From Bacillus canaveralius (GTDB taxonomy: Bacteria; Bacillota; Bacilli; Bacillales; Cytobacillaceae), in assembly GCF_002860125.1 (NCBI RefSeq), contig NZ_PGVA01000022.1, positions 1 through 50,595 on the forward strand: a DNA stretch of 50,595 nt, in the 5' to 3' direction. The notes under the pieces are model-generated. The model was not told where the DNA came from. It made no database searches and saw only the letters and a program-made list of their open reading frames with translations. A program made the translations under genes and the position numbers. Below are positions 26,226 to 34,572 of this stretch, piece after piece. The first letter of the stretch is position 1. Each line of letters starts with the position of its first letter.

Positions 26226-27659
26226 TTGAATGCGACGACAAAAGGGCTATTTATTAATGGAGAATGGATCGTAAAGGATCGTACATATCCGCTTTATTCT
26301 CCATACCGCGGCGCTTTACTTGCAAATATAAGCAAGGCTGATACTGCTGATGTAAATGTTGCGATTGAAGGGGCTTATGAGGCTTTTCAGCAAATGAAGG
26401 AGATGCCTGCACATCAAAGGTCTGCCATTCTATACCGCGTCGTTGAATTGATGCGTGAGCGAAAAGAGGAATTGGCTACTATCATTGCTCAGGAAGCAGG
26501 CAAACCAATCAAGACAGCACGCGGAGAAATTGACAGGACAATCGTTACGTACCAATTTGCCGCTGAAGAGGCGAAGCGGATTTACGGTGAGACCATTCCG
26601 ATGGACGCTGCACCGGGTGGTGAAAATCGGCTGGGGATGACATGGCGGGAACCACTCGGGGTAGTAGCAGCAATCACACCTTTTAACTTCCCGTTTAACC
26701 TTGTAGCCCATAAACTCGGACCGGCCTTTGCAGCCGGGAACACGGTCGTTTTAAAGCCTGCTAATCAAACTCCTTTAAGCGCATTGAAAATGGCCGAAAT
26801 TTTTGATGAAGCCGGCCTGCCAAAAGGTGCTCTGCAGATCGTGACTGGAAGTGGTGCCGAGATTGGGGATCCTCTGGTCACGGATAATCGGGTAAAAAAG
26901 GTAACTTTTACAGGCAGTGCGGAGGTTGGAAAAGACATCAAGGCGAAAGCTGGATTGAAAAAAGTAACGCTAGAGCTGGGTTCCAATTCGGCGGTCATTG
27001 TCCAGCCAAACGTTCCACTTGAACGGGTCATCTCAAGATGTGTGGAAGGTGCTTTTGTTTATTCAGGACAGGTATGTATTTCATTGCAACGGATTTATGT
27101 TCACGAAGATATTTATGAAGATTTTTGTAAGCGTTTTACTGAACAATCGAAAACTTTAAAAATCGGCGATCCTTTAGATGAGAATACGAATATCAGCGCG
27201 ATGATCCACAGCAAGGAAATTGACCGGATTGAAACTTGGGTCAAGGAGGCAGAAGAAGGAGGTGCCAAAGTAGCGCTCGGAGGAAGCAGACAAAATACGG
27301 TATTTGAGCCAACAATCTTACTTGATGTCAACGGAAAAATGAAAGTTGCCTGCAAGGAAGTTTTTGCACCAGTTGTGTCGATCATGCCGTATAAAGATTT
27401 GGATGAAGCGATTGGTTTTGTCAATGATTCAGTCTATGGTTTGAATGTTGGAGTTTATTCCACAAATATCGATGAAGCGTTTTATGCCGCAAGAAAGATT
27501 GAGTCCGGTGCTATTATCATCAATGATATTCCGACGTTCAGGGTCGACCATATGCCGTACGGCGGTGTAAAGGAGAGCGGTTATGGGCGTGAAGGAATTA
27601 AGTACGCCGTTGAGGAAATGACGGAATTAAAATTTGTTTCTGTAAAAACATTTTTATAA
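26226..27659 (+). CDS. Aldehyde dehydrogenase (succinate-semialdehyde/lactaldehyde dehydrogenase-like)
   Basis: A TTG start with AAGGAGGGG upstream gives 477 residues. Motifs are ITPFNFPFNLVAHK, KPANQTPLSA, the general-base glutamate in VTLELGSNSA, and catalytic Cys in SGQVCISLQR. It is first in an operon with a lactonase-type hydrolase and an iron alcohol dehydrogenase. In Agrobacterium the same three activities (BlcA, BlcC, BlcB) turn gamma-butyrolactone into succinate, which would make this the semialdehyde dehydrogenase. The family is broad, so other aldehydes are possible. Confidence 0.88.
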   Translation: MNATTKGLFINGEWIVKDRTYPLYSPYRGALLANISKADTADVNVAIEGAYEAFQQMKEMPAHQRSAILYRVVELMRERKEELATIIAQEAGKPIKTARGEIDRTIVTYQFAAEEAKRIYGETIPMDAAPGGENRLGMTWREPLGVVAAITPFNFPFNLVAHKLGPAFAAGNTVVLKPANQTPLSALKMAEIFDEAGLPKGALQIVTGSGAEIGDPLVTDNRVKKVTFTGSAEVGKDIKAKAGLKKVTLELGSNSAVIVQPNVPLERVISRCVEGAFVYSGQVCISLQRIYVHEDIYEDFCKRFTEQSKTLKIGDPLDENTNISAMIHSKEIDRIETWVKEAEEGGAKVALGGSRQNTVFEPTILLDVNGKMKVACKEVFAPVVSIMPYKDLDEAIGFVNDSVYGLNVGVYSTNIDEAFYAARKIESGAIIINDIPTFRVDHMPYGGVKESGYGREGIKYAVEEMTELKFVSVKTFL

Positions 27660-27673
27660 GGGGGAATCTACGA

Positions 27674-28522
27674 ATGTGCAACACTATTAAACAACATCCA
27701 AAGCTGTACGTAATGGATAATGGAAGAATGCAAATGGATAAGAACTGGTTGATTGCCATGCACAATCCGGCGACGCTCAAAAAACCGAACGCGCAAACTG
27801 AATTTGTCGAGTTTCCTATTTATACAGTGCTTATTGACCATCCTGCCGGAAAAATCCTATTCGACACTGCCTGCAATCCGGAGTCGATGGGGCCACAAGG
27901 ACGATGGACTGAGGCGACCCAGCAGACGTTTCCATGGACGGCAAATGAGGAATGTTACCTGCACAACCGGCTCGAGCAATTGCGGGTCAGACCGGAAGAC
28001 ATTAAATTTGTAGTTGCCTCCCATCTCCATTTGGACCATGCTGGCTGCCTGGAAATGTTTACGAATGCTACCATTATCGTTCATGAAGATGAACTGAACG
28101 GTACGCTCCAATCGTATGCACGTAATCAAAAAGAAGGTGCCTACATTTGGGGGGATATTGATGCATGGATCAAGAACAACTTGCAATGGAGGACCGTGAA
28201 ACGAGACGAGGACAATCTCGTTCTGGCAGACGGAGTGAAGGTTTTGAACTTTGGAAGCGGGCATGCGTGGGGAATGATCGGGCTTCACGTCCAGCTGCCG
28301 GAAATGGGTGGCATCATTCTGGCATCGGACGCCATTTACACAGCAGAAAGCTACGGACCGCCAATCAAGCCGCCGGGGATCATTTATGACTCACTCGGTT
28401 ATGCAAAAACAGTGGAAAAGATACGCAGGATTTCGTCGGAAACTAAATCACAGGTATGGTTCGGGCACGATTCGGAACAATTCAGGAATTTTCGCAAATC
28501 AACAGAGGGTTATTACGAATAA
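27674..28522 (+). CDS. Metallo-beta-lactamase-fold hydrolase, N-acyl homoserine lactonase family
   Basis: This 282-residue protein has the dinuclear zinc motif SHLHLDHAG (about residues 116-124), a third histidine in GSGHAWG, the bridging aspartate in ASDAIY and a final GHD. The arrangement, with the Tyr after the bridging Asp, is that of AiiA/AttM lactonases. It opens a lactone ring. With flanking aldehyde and alcohol dehydrogenases, the best fit is a BlcC-like gamma-butyrolactonase, although acyl-homoserine lactones or another lactone are possible. AAGGGGGA precedes the ATG. Confidence 0.86.
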   Translation: MCNTIKQHPKLYVMDNGRMQMDKNWLIAMHNPATLKKPNAQTEFVEFPIYTVLIDHPAGKILFDTACNPESMGPQGRWTEATQQTFPWTANEECYLHNRLEQLRVRPEDIKFVVASHLHLDHAGCLEMFTNATIIVHEDELNGTLQSYARNQKEGAYIWGDIDAWIKNNLQWRTVKRDEDNLVLADGVKVLNFGSGHAWGMIGLHVQLPEMGGIILASDAIYTAESYGPPIKPPGIIYDSLGYAKTVEKIRRISSETKSQVWFGHDSEQFRNFRKSTEGYYE

Positions 28523-28538
28523 GGAAGGAGGGCCTAAT

Positions 28539-29738
28539 ATGGCTTTTTCAAAGCTCGTATTTACACCATTAAGTTACACCGGATGGGGTTCTTTAGAGCA
28601 GCTCATTCCGGAGGTCGAAAAATACGGGGCCAAGCGCATTTTACTGGTGACAGATCCCGTACTTAAGCAAATAGGCTTGACTGACCGTATAACCGGTCCA
28701 TTGAAGCAAAAAGGATTTGATGTTGATATTTATACTGATATCGAGCCGGAACCCCCTCTTGAAGTGGGCGAAAAACTCGTCAAATATACAAGGGAGGGGG
28801 GATTCGACCTCGTCATTGGACTGGGAGGCGGAAGTGCGCTCGACCTTGCCAAGCTTGCCGCTGTTCTATCGGAACATGAAGGTTTGGTAGCAGACTACCT
28901 AAATCTTTCAGGCACAAAGCAAGTTTCCAAAAAAGGGTTGTCGAAAATCCTGATTCCGACTACATCGGGTACCGGTTCAGAAGTGACAAATATAGCGGTT
29001 CTGTCTTTGGAAACCACGAAAGATGTGGTCACCCATGATTATTTGCTGGCAGATTCAGCGATTGTCGATCCGGAGTTGACGGTTACGATGCCAGCAAATG
29101 TAACGGCCGCAACGGGTGTTGACGCACTAACCCATGCAATTGAGGCATATGTGTCTGTCAACGGCAATCCCACAACGGACGGTTTGGCCCTCCAGGCGAT
29201 TCGTTTGATTAGCCGCTCGATCAGGAAAGCGGTGGCCGACGGGCAAAATAAACAAGCACGCATCGATATGAGTGATGGAAGCTATATTGCCGGACTTGCC
29301 TTTTTCAATGCCGGGGTTGCAGGTGTCCACGCACTTGCGTATCCCCTCGGAGGCCAGTTCCATATTCCGCATGGCGAATCTAATGCTGTCCTTCTGCCAT
29401 ATGTGATGGGGTATATAAGAAGCAGCTGCACGAAACGGATGGCTGATATTCTGAACGCTTTAGGAGGAAATTCAGCTTATTTATCCGATGAAGAGGCTTC
29501 ATACAAATGTGTAGAGGAGCTTGAAAAACTGGTAGCAGACGTAGGAATCCCGCAAATATTACAGGGATTTGGAATTCCGGAAAGTGCGCTTGAAAAATTG
29601 ACCGAAGATGGAGTAAAGCAGAAGCGGCTATTGGCCAGGAGTCCTTTGCCTTTAGACAAGGAGGATATTTTCAAAATCTATCAGTCTGCATATGTCGGTA
29701 AAGTGACAGAGCCATCAAGTAATAAAATTTTACAATAA
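28539..29738 (+). CDS. Iron-containing alcohol dehydrogenase
   Basis: ATG at 28539 with AAGGAAGGAGGG upstream gives 399 residues; an earlier in-frame start lies inside the previous gene and is not used. Motifs are GLGGGSALDLAK for NAD binding, TTSGTGSEVT, and the metal ligands in GVDALTHAIEAY and HALAYPLGGQFHIPHGESNA. It ends the sigma-54 operon. A 4-hydroxybutyrate (BlcB-like) role fits the set, between the lactonase and the semialdehyde dehydrogenase. Confidence 0.9.
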   Translation: MAFSKLVFTPLSYTGWGSLEQLIPEVEKYGAKRILLVTDPVLKQIGLTDRITGPLKQKGFDVDIYTDIEPEPPLEVGEKLVKYTREGGFDLVIGLGGGSALDLAKLAAVLSEHEGLVADYLNLSGTKQVSKKGLSKILIPTTSGTGSEVTNIAVLSLETTKDVVTHDYLLADSAIVDPELTVTMPANVTAATGVDALTHAIEAYVSVNGNPTTDGLALQAIRLISRSIRKAVADGQNKQARIDMSDGSYIAGLAFFNAGVAGVHALAYPLGGQFHIPHGESNAVLLPYVMGYIRSSCTKRMADILNALGGNSAYLSDEEASYKCVEELEKLVADVGIPQILQGFGIPESALEKLTEDGVKQKRLLARSPLPLDKEDIFKIYQSAYVGKVTEPSSNKILQ

Positions 29739-29804
29739 GTACTTTTTGAATGAACCTGTTTTGGTACAAAAGATACAGGGTCAGCAAAACGAATATTTAT
29801 TAGG

Positions 29805-29830
29805 AAAAAACGCCCTCTTGGCGTTTTTTT
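29805..29830 (+). terminator. Rho-independent terminator of the sigma-54 operon
   Basis: AAAAAACGCC (29805-29814) pairs with GGCGTTTTTT (29820-29829) around a CTCTT loop. I see nothing else convincing in 29831-29973. Confidence 0.9.
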
Positions 29831-29973
29831 GATTAAACCGATTCTTTGTCTCACGCGCTGTTATCTGTCCATATAGAGTACAAATTTATCACCATTAACA
29901 ATCATGTATAATGGAAAAAGGGTCACGTTGGTTATAACGGTGCGCTCCAATTTTATGGTCGTTGCAAGGCAAG

Positions 29974-30342
29974 TTATCTGATGCCAGAAGAGGCTAATGA
30001 TTCAGGTGTTTCACCGAGTACTAAAAGACTGATTTTTGCGTAACCGGTGTTACTGAATTCAGAAAAAGTTTTTTGTAATACTGGGAAATCATCGTCATCT
30101 TTTAATTTTTGCAACTCTTTCTTATACAAGCGCAGTACAGAGCCATATACATAATTTGGGACGGCTTGGCCAGGATCCTCACCCATAACTAAACTTCCCA
30201 TGTAATGATATTTAAAATGCAATGCACGCGTAAGATTAACGATATCCAACAGTTTTCCAAAAAGGTTTGGATGGTCCTTTTTTAACTTCTCCAGGGCTTG
30301 TTTGGTGGTTGTTAGCTCATCAATACTGCATAAAGTTAGCAT
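29974..30342 (-). CDS. Protein of unknown function, 122 residues
   Basis: I do not recognise this protein. The start is set at ATG 30342 because AGGAGG (30357-30352) directly abuts the other ATG at 30351, while the spacing to 30342 is 9 nt. The chain looks soluble and helical, with KQALEKLKKDHP near the start, HFKYHYMGSLV, and VLRLYKKELQKLKDDDD in the second half. The ribosome site overlaps the stop of the thioesterase gene upstream, so the two are translationally coupled. Confidence 0.65.
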   Translation of the reverse strand: MLTLCSIDELTTTKQALEKLKKDHPNLFGKLLDIVNLTRALHFKYHYMGSLVMGEDPGQAVPNYVYGSVLRLYKKELQKLKDDDDFPVLQKTFSEFSNTGYAKISLLVLGETPESLASSGIR

Positions 30343-30355
30343 CAAATTCATCCTC

Positions 30356-30877
30356 CTATTTTTTGTCCCATGGTTTTTCCAGTGAAATATACTCAGCTAA
30401 TTCTTTACTTTTTTGTCTTCTGAATTTACGCATTTCTGCTCTGTCTTTACCTGTGTTGAAGAGGAATTCTTCTTCTTCTGTTTCTGGTAAGACATGTGGA
30501 ACTTCAACAGGCCGCTTATTATCATCTAAAGCTACAAATGTCAAAAATGCCGTAGCAGCGATCCGACGCTCGCCATTCATCATATCTTCGGCAATAACTT
30601 TGCAAAAAATCTCCATGGAGCTTTTTCCTGTGTATGTGACAAACGATTCCACACAGACTGAATCAGTTTGATGAATAGGGCATAAGAAATCGATTGAATC
30701 CGTGGATGCAGTTACACATTCTTTAACCCTGGAATGCCTGCGGGCTGATAAAGTTGCGGCATCATCGAGCTTTTTCATCAAGACGCCGCCAAACAATGTA
30801 TTGTAGTTATTTAAGTCGCAAGATAATACTTGCGCGGTATTGACAATACGGCTTTCGCTCACTTTTTTTGCTTTCAT
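30356..30877 (-). CDS. Acyl-CoA thioesterase, hot-dog fold (YkhA-like)
   Basis: ATG at 30877 is chosen over 30895 because AAAGGAAG lies 7 nt upstream; the product is 173 residues. NTLFGGVLMKKLDDAA holds the hot-dog catalytic loop and central helix, and SIDFLCPI is the second conserved strand. It would hydrolyse acyl-CoAs in the cytoplasm. The C-terminal extension is rich in Lys and Glu. It is upstream of, and coupled to, the unknown 122-residue gene. Confidence 0.87.
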   Translation of the reverse strand: MKAKKVSESRIVNTAQVLSCDLNNYNTLFGGVLMKKLDDAATLSARRHSRVKECVTASTDSIDFLCPIHQTDSVCVESFVTYTGKSSMEIFCKVIAEDMMNGERRIAATAFLTFVALDDNKRPVEVPHVLPETEEEEFLFNTGKDRAEMRKFRRQKSKELAEYISLEKPWDKK

Positions 30878-31070
30878 TAAATAGCTTCCTTTCATCCGGA
30901 TTCTAGCTGAATAAACACTATATCCACTTTGTTAAAAGGTTTTTCTTGCTTGTCAAAAGTTTACGCCGCATTGTTCGGTTAGTAAAATTGTTATATTTTA
31001 TGATTAGTATAGATGTTATCTATGTAAACACTTACACGTATGCAATATGTATATAGATTAGTTGAATGAA

Positions 31071-31100
31071 AAAAACGGCTCTATAAAAAGAACCGTTTTT
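31071..31100. terminator. Bidirectional terminator
   Basis: AAAAACGG (31071-31078) pairs with CCGTTTTT (31093-31100), giving T runs on both strands. It lies just past the end of the LysR gene on the minus strand. Confidence 0.7.
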
Positions 31101-31125
31101 AGCAAAGAATATTTTTATTACACGT

Positions 31126-32016
31126 TTATCGATAACCGAGTTTAAGCTGAGCTTTCATGAACTGCAGCCATTCTTTCGCAGCAAAGGATAAATATTGATT
31201 TTTACCCCATATAATCGCCAGATTCCAACTGATTGATGGATTCACTACTTTGACTGACTTTACATTTTTATTTAGATCCTTGCAAACACTTTCCGGCAGC
31301 AGGGAAACTCCAAATTTGTTTGCGACCATTTCTTCAATAAAAAATCGTTGTGAGCTTTCCGAAATAACGTGTGGATTGAAGCCTGCATTGTTGCAAGAAT
31401 AAACAATTCGGTCGTTTAGGACAAAGTCCTTATTAAACAATATGAACGATTCCTTCGCCAATTCAGCTAAATTTACTTCCTCTCGTTCTGCTAATGGATG
31501 CGATGGATGAAGGATAAGCCTTAGGTCTTCTTCCATAAAAGAGAAATGGTCAAAGATGTCGTTTTTAGTCGGAAGAACAATCACACCAACATCGAGAAGA
31601 TTGTTTCCTACCGCTTCTTCGATTTTCTTTGAACCATCCTCAACCAATTGAAAAGTGATCTGAGGATATCTTTCGTGAAAAATGCCAACTATTTTAAGAA
31701 AATACTGGGCATCAAATATTGGTGGCAAACCGATGCGAATATGCCCCTTTTTTAGTCCTGTCAGATTGTCTAATTCTATTTCTAAATTCTTAAACGCTTT
31801 GTCAATTAATCGCGCTTGCTCCAAAATAATGCGTCCTGCATCAGTTAAGACCAATTGCTTTCGAGATCGGTCAAAAAGAGCAACTCCCAGCTCTATCTCC
31901 AGATTTTTAATCATTTTACTAATGGTTGGTTGCGTGATGAATAAATGATTCGCCGCACGTGAGAAACTATTAAAATTTGAAACCTCAATAAAATATTGTA
32001 AATGCTTGATATCCAA
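31126..32016 (-). CDS. LysR-family transcriptional regulator
   Basis: This 296-residue protein has an N-terminal winged helix (MDIKHLQYFIEVSNFNSFSR, then ITQPTISKMIKNLE) and a two-subdomain effector region from about residue 90 (HIRIGLPP). The general form resembles CidR/YwbI regulators of bacilli, which control holin-like genes; an LrgAB pair lies about 10 kb away, but no link can be shown here. It is flanked by terminators and stands alone. Confidence 0.88.
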   Translation of the reverse strand: MDIKHLQYFIEVSNFNSFSRAANHLFITQPTISKMIKNLEIELGVALFDRSRKQLVLTDAGRIILEQARLIDKAFKNLEIELDNLTGLKKGHIRIGLPPIFDAQYFLKIVGIFHERYPQITFQLVEDGSKKIEEAVGNNLLDVGVIVLPTKNDIFDHFSFMEEDLRLILHPSHPLAEREEVNLAELAKESFILFNKDFVLNDRIVYSCNNAGFNPHVISESSQRFFIEEMVANKFGVSLLPESVCKDLNKNVKSVKVVNPSISWNLAIIWGKNQYLSFAAKEWLQFMKAQLKLGYR

Positions 32017-32183
32017 TATCGTACACCTGCTTGTGAGAATTATGGGGATAAAAGCTGGAAAGATAGATTATTAATATATTATTTTATCATGAAGCCACAG
32101 TTTTCTATAGGTTGAAAAATTGAAGGAACTGTTTACCTTGTCGAACAATCAGGTGTCTTTTTAATATTTAATGCTAACCGCAC

Positions 32184-32211
32184 AAAAAAGGGAGGTGAAT
32201 GATCACCCCCC
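32184..32211 (-). terminator. Rho-independent terminator after the FMN reductase gene
   Basis: GGGAGGTGA (32190-32198) pairs with TCACCCCCC (32203-32211), with TTTTTT following on the minus strand. Confidence 0.7.
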
Positions 32212-32233
32212 ATCTTTGTAAATTTCTATGTTT

Positions 32234-32776
32234 TTATCGTAAAGTTTTTAATGCTCCACTCCATGCGATCACTTGGTCAAGCATAAGATTGACATTATTC
32301 AGGTGTAAATCAGCAGGTTTGAATTCAGCGAAGTTTTCAAAATCTGTAAATAAAGACAATGTTGGGTGTACACGAACGTCCGCAACAAGTAATTCTCCTA
32401 AGATTCCGCGTAAATGTTCAGCTGCACGTGCACCACCTGTGGAACCGTAGCTTACGATACCGGCTGCTTTATTGTGCCATTCATCCCGTGCTGAATCAAG
32501 TGCATTTTTTAATGCTCCTGTAATGCTGTGATTGTATTCTGGGACAATAAATACGAATCCATCCAAGTTTGCAAGCTTTTCTGGCCATGCTTTTAATCCA
32601 GGTTCTTCACCAGTACCTTCGCCTACAAATGGTAATTTGAAGTCCGCAATATCTACGATTTCATAATTTGCATCGCCACGTTTGTCAGCAATCTCCTTTA
32701 CCCAGTTGCCAACTTGAGGGCTGACACGTCCTTGACGTGTGCTTCCTAAAATAATTCCGATATTTAATTTTTCCAT
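32234..32776 (-). CDS. NAD(P)H-dependent FMN reductase / quinone reductase
   Basis: ATG at 32776 with AAGGAGG upstream gives 180 residues; a longer frame from 32872 has no ribosome site. The flavodoxin-like fold shows the FMN phosphate loop GSTRQGR near residue 11, PEYNHSITGALKNALD, and SYGSTGGARAAE. Enzymes of this kind reduce FMN, azo dyes or quinones. About 110 bp upstream is a palindrome of the MhqR operator type, which in B. subtilis governs quinone- and catechol-detoxifying genes. That suggests protection from catechol-derived quinones. Confidence 0.88.
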   Translation of the reverse strand: MEKLNIGIILGSTRQGRVSPQVGNWVKEIADKRGDANYEIVDIADFKLPFVGEGTGEEPGLKAWPEKLANLDGFVFIVPEYNHSITGALKNALDSARDEWHNKAAGIVSYGSTGGARAAEHLRGILGELLVADVRVHPTLSLFTDFENFAEFKPADLHLNNVNLMLDQVIAWSGALKTLR

Positions 32777-32883
32777 TGCTATTTCCTCCTTGGTGGTTGA
32801 TGTACCAATTAATTTGCTCAAAAACCCCACGCCATACACCTCTTTATAATTCAACATTTCTTTGAAACTCAAAATATTATAAT

Positions 32884-32916
32884 TATCTCGAATTAAAATA
32901 TTTTGAATTCGAGATA
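32884..32916 (-). promoter_or_regulatory. MhqR-type operator palindrome
   Basis: TATCTCGAATT (32884-32894) and AATTCGAGATA (32906-32916) are perfect inverted arms separated by 11 bp. They are the two halves of the B. subtilis MhqR box TATCTCGAATTCGAGATA. The remaining 32917-33245 stretch holds no gene I can support. Confidence 0.65.
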
Positions 32917-33245
32917 ATATTATACCACTAAAATTACTTTGTCAAAAAATTAAATTAAAACCTTTTAAAAAGCAGGTAACTCTTACGGACGTGTGGCAGT
33001 TTTTATTTACTGAGGTTGGTGACTGTACATGAAAGTATTTGAAGAATAAATCTATATTTTGGGAAAATAAATCATAAGGCATTTATCAAAAACGAAAAAA
33101 TCCATGCCAACAGTTTAAGATAGTGAAACAAGTAAAAATTATTATTTTGAGACGGGAAACAGTTGGTTAGGCTTGGAATTGTTGTATAGGCTCTATAATG
33201 TATAAATTAAGCTTTTTAACGGACAGGCTTGAAAAAAAGTATGAA

Positions 33246-33289
33246 GGACCTGCCAGATTGGAACGCAAAGTGCTCCATAACGCAGGTCC
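33246..33289 (-). terminator. Candidate terminator after the thioredoxin gene
   Basis: GGACCTGC (33246-33253) pairs with GCAGGTCC (33282-33289). On the minus strand it is followed by TTCATACTTTTTTT. The 28-nt loop can fold further (GGA with TCC). Confidence 0.5.
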
Positions 33290-33306
33290 GCGTAAAATAG
33301 GAATGT

Positions 33307-33615
33307 TTATGAGAGAGCAAATTCTTTTACTTGCTCCTCAGGCATAAAACCTACCAAGCGATTTGTTTCTTTTCCGTTTTTAATTTGAACAAGGGTTGGA
33401 ATGCTCATGATACCAAACCTGCTAGCCAGATCAGGTGCTTGATCCACATCAACATAAAAGAAATCCACGTCTGTTTCCTGTTCAGCAACCGCAGAGACCA
33501 CCGGCCTCAATTGTCGGCAGCCCGGTCACCAATCCGCCCCAAACTCCAGAATAACTGGTTTGTCCGCATTTTCCACAAGTGCTTCGTAATCAGCGTTTTG
33601 TATTGCCTTGACCAT
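33307..33615 (-). CDS. Thioredoxin-like protein with in-frame TGA at the catalytic Cys (candidate selenoprotein)
   Basis: Read from ATG 33615 (GAGGTGA upstream), the frame encodes a complete thioredoxin of 102 residues: KPVILEFGADW, then the active site, YVDVDQAPDLASRFGI, and the cis-proline in SIPTLVQI. The active site should be W-C-P-G-C. Here codon 30, the nucleophilic cysteine, is TGA (33528-33526), while Cys33 is intact. Reading resumes cleanly for 72 codons. A hairpin with a GGU loop lies 17 nt after the TGA. Selenocysteine insertion is the most interesting explanation; a nonsense mutation or a base-call error would also give this. If TGA stops translation, only 29 residues or a TTG-initiated fragment from 33510 would be made. 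Confidence 0.7.
33494..33508 (-). promoter_or_regulatory. Candidate bacterial SECIS hairpin
   Basis: On the mRNA, GAGGCC and GGUCUC form a 6-bp stem (one G-U pair) around the loop GGU. The stem begins 17 nt and the loop 23 nt after the in-frame UGA, within the range known for bacterial SECIS elements, whose loops carry a G at the start (AGGUCU in E. coli fdhF). Confidence 0.5.
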
Positions 33616-34024
33616 CATGATTCACCTCTTCTTTAATCTGAAATCGTTGATCAAACTGTAATATAACCAAGAACATCTAAGAGCAGCCCAATTCAGCTGA
33701 CATTATCAAAGTACCCATTCGTTTGTGGGAATCAAACGTCAACGATTCCCTTTCTAATTATTGACTTGTTTGCTACCTTACATACAAAAGAAGTTGGCAA
33801 ATCAAATGCGAATCGACACGACTCAATGTCAAACATGCGATTAAGAGTTCACAATCTGACAAACACCGGCAAATGGAAGAAACTATCCGGCATACAGCCA
33901 CTCACCAGGGAATAGAGGAGCAAAAAGGTAGTAAGGAGTGATTATGTATGTACGGGACCTTAGAATTAAAACTCATCATTGCTTAGCTTTTCCAAGATCC
34001 TATTCATTTTTTTCCAATTAAGTT

Positions 34025-34046
34025 GTGTTATGATTCTATATAACAC
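34025..34046 (+). promoter_or_regulatory. Palindrome in the YbaK promoter region
   Basis: GTGTTAT (34025-34031) and ATAACAC (34040-34046) are perfect inverted arms around 8 bp, overlapping a -10-like TATGAT, a likely operator. In the rest of 33616-34068 I see a hairpin (33727-33733 with 33744-33750) and no convincing gene. Confidence 0.4.
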
Positions 34047-34068
34047 CGATAGGGGAAGGATGAATAAG

Positions 34069-34572
34069 ATGTCTTTGGAAAGTGTAAAAGCCCATTTTAC
34101 TCAGTGGAATCGTGAAGATAATGTGATGGAGTTTGAAACATCGAGCGCTACGGTTGAGCAGGCAGCTGACACAATTGGTGTCATTCCTGCTCGTATTGCA
34201 AAAACATTATCCTTCAGGGGACAAGAAGAGAAACCCATCTTGATCGTCGCTGCCGGAGATGCAAAAATCGATAACAAGAAATTTCGTCATGCATTTGGCT
34301 TCAAAGCACGTATGCTCACGCCTGATGAAGTATTGGATCAAACCGGACACGCGATCGGCGGGGTTTGTCCGTTTGGTTTGAAAAATGAACTGGATGTCTA
34401 CTTGGATGTCTCAATGAAACGCTTCAAGACTCTTTTTCCGGCCTGCGGCAGCACCAATTCTGCGATAGAACTGACTATTGATGAGTTGTTTCAATATTCA
34501 TTTGCAAAGGAATGGGTAGATGTTTGTAAAGGTTGGGATGAAGCTGAGTTAAGGGAACAGGTAGCTCTGTAA
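34069..34572 (+). CDS. YbaK/EbsC-family aminoacyl-tRNA deacylase
   Basis: ATG at 34069 is chosen because AGGGGAAGG abuts the ATG at 34060 but is 9 nt from this one; the product is 167 residues. The YbaK fold is shown by the conserved lysine in RIAKTLSF, DAKIDNKKFR, and GHAIGGVCPFGL. Members remove mischarged amino acids from tRNA(Pro), typically Cys or Ala. The gene stands alone behind a palindromic operator. Confidence 0.88.
   Translation: MSLESVKAHFTQWNREDNVMEFETSSATVEQAADTIGVIPARIAKTLSFRGQEEKPILIVAAGDAKIDNKKFRHAFGFKARMLTPDEVLDQTGHAIGGVCPFGLKNELDVYLDVSMKRFKTLFPACGSTNSAIELTIDELFQYSFAKEWVDVCKGWDEAELREQVAL

Noticed and set aside
29907-29912. TATAAT in the gap 29831-29973 as a promoter for an antisense or small RNA.
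   Set aside because: No matching -35 element and no supported transcript unit.
33194-33199. TATAAT on the plus strand downstream of the thioredoxin gene, as a small-RNA promoter.
   Set aside because: No -35 hexamer at 16-18 bp spacing and no downstream plus-strand gene or clear terminator.
33944-34021. A 25-codon frame after a perfect AAGGAGTGATT, upstream of YbaK.
   Set aside because: The ribosome site is good, but the peptide has no recognisable features and an overlapping frame starts at 33948. It may be a leftover of a lost gene; not enough to call.
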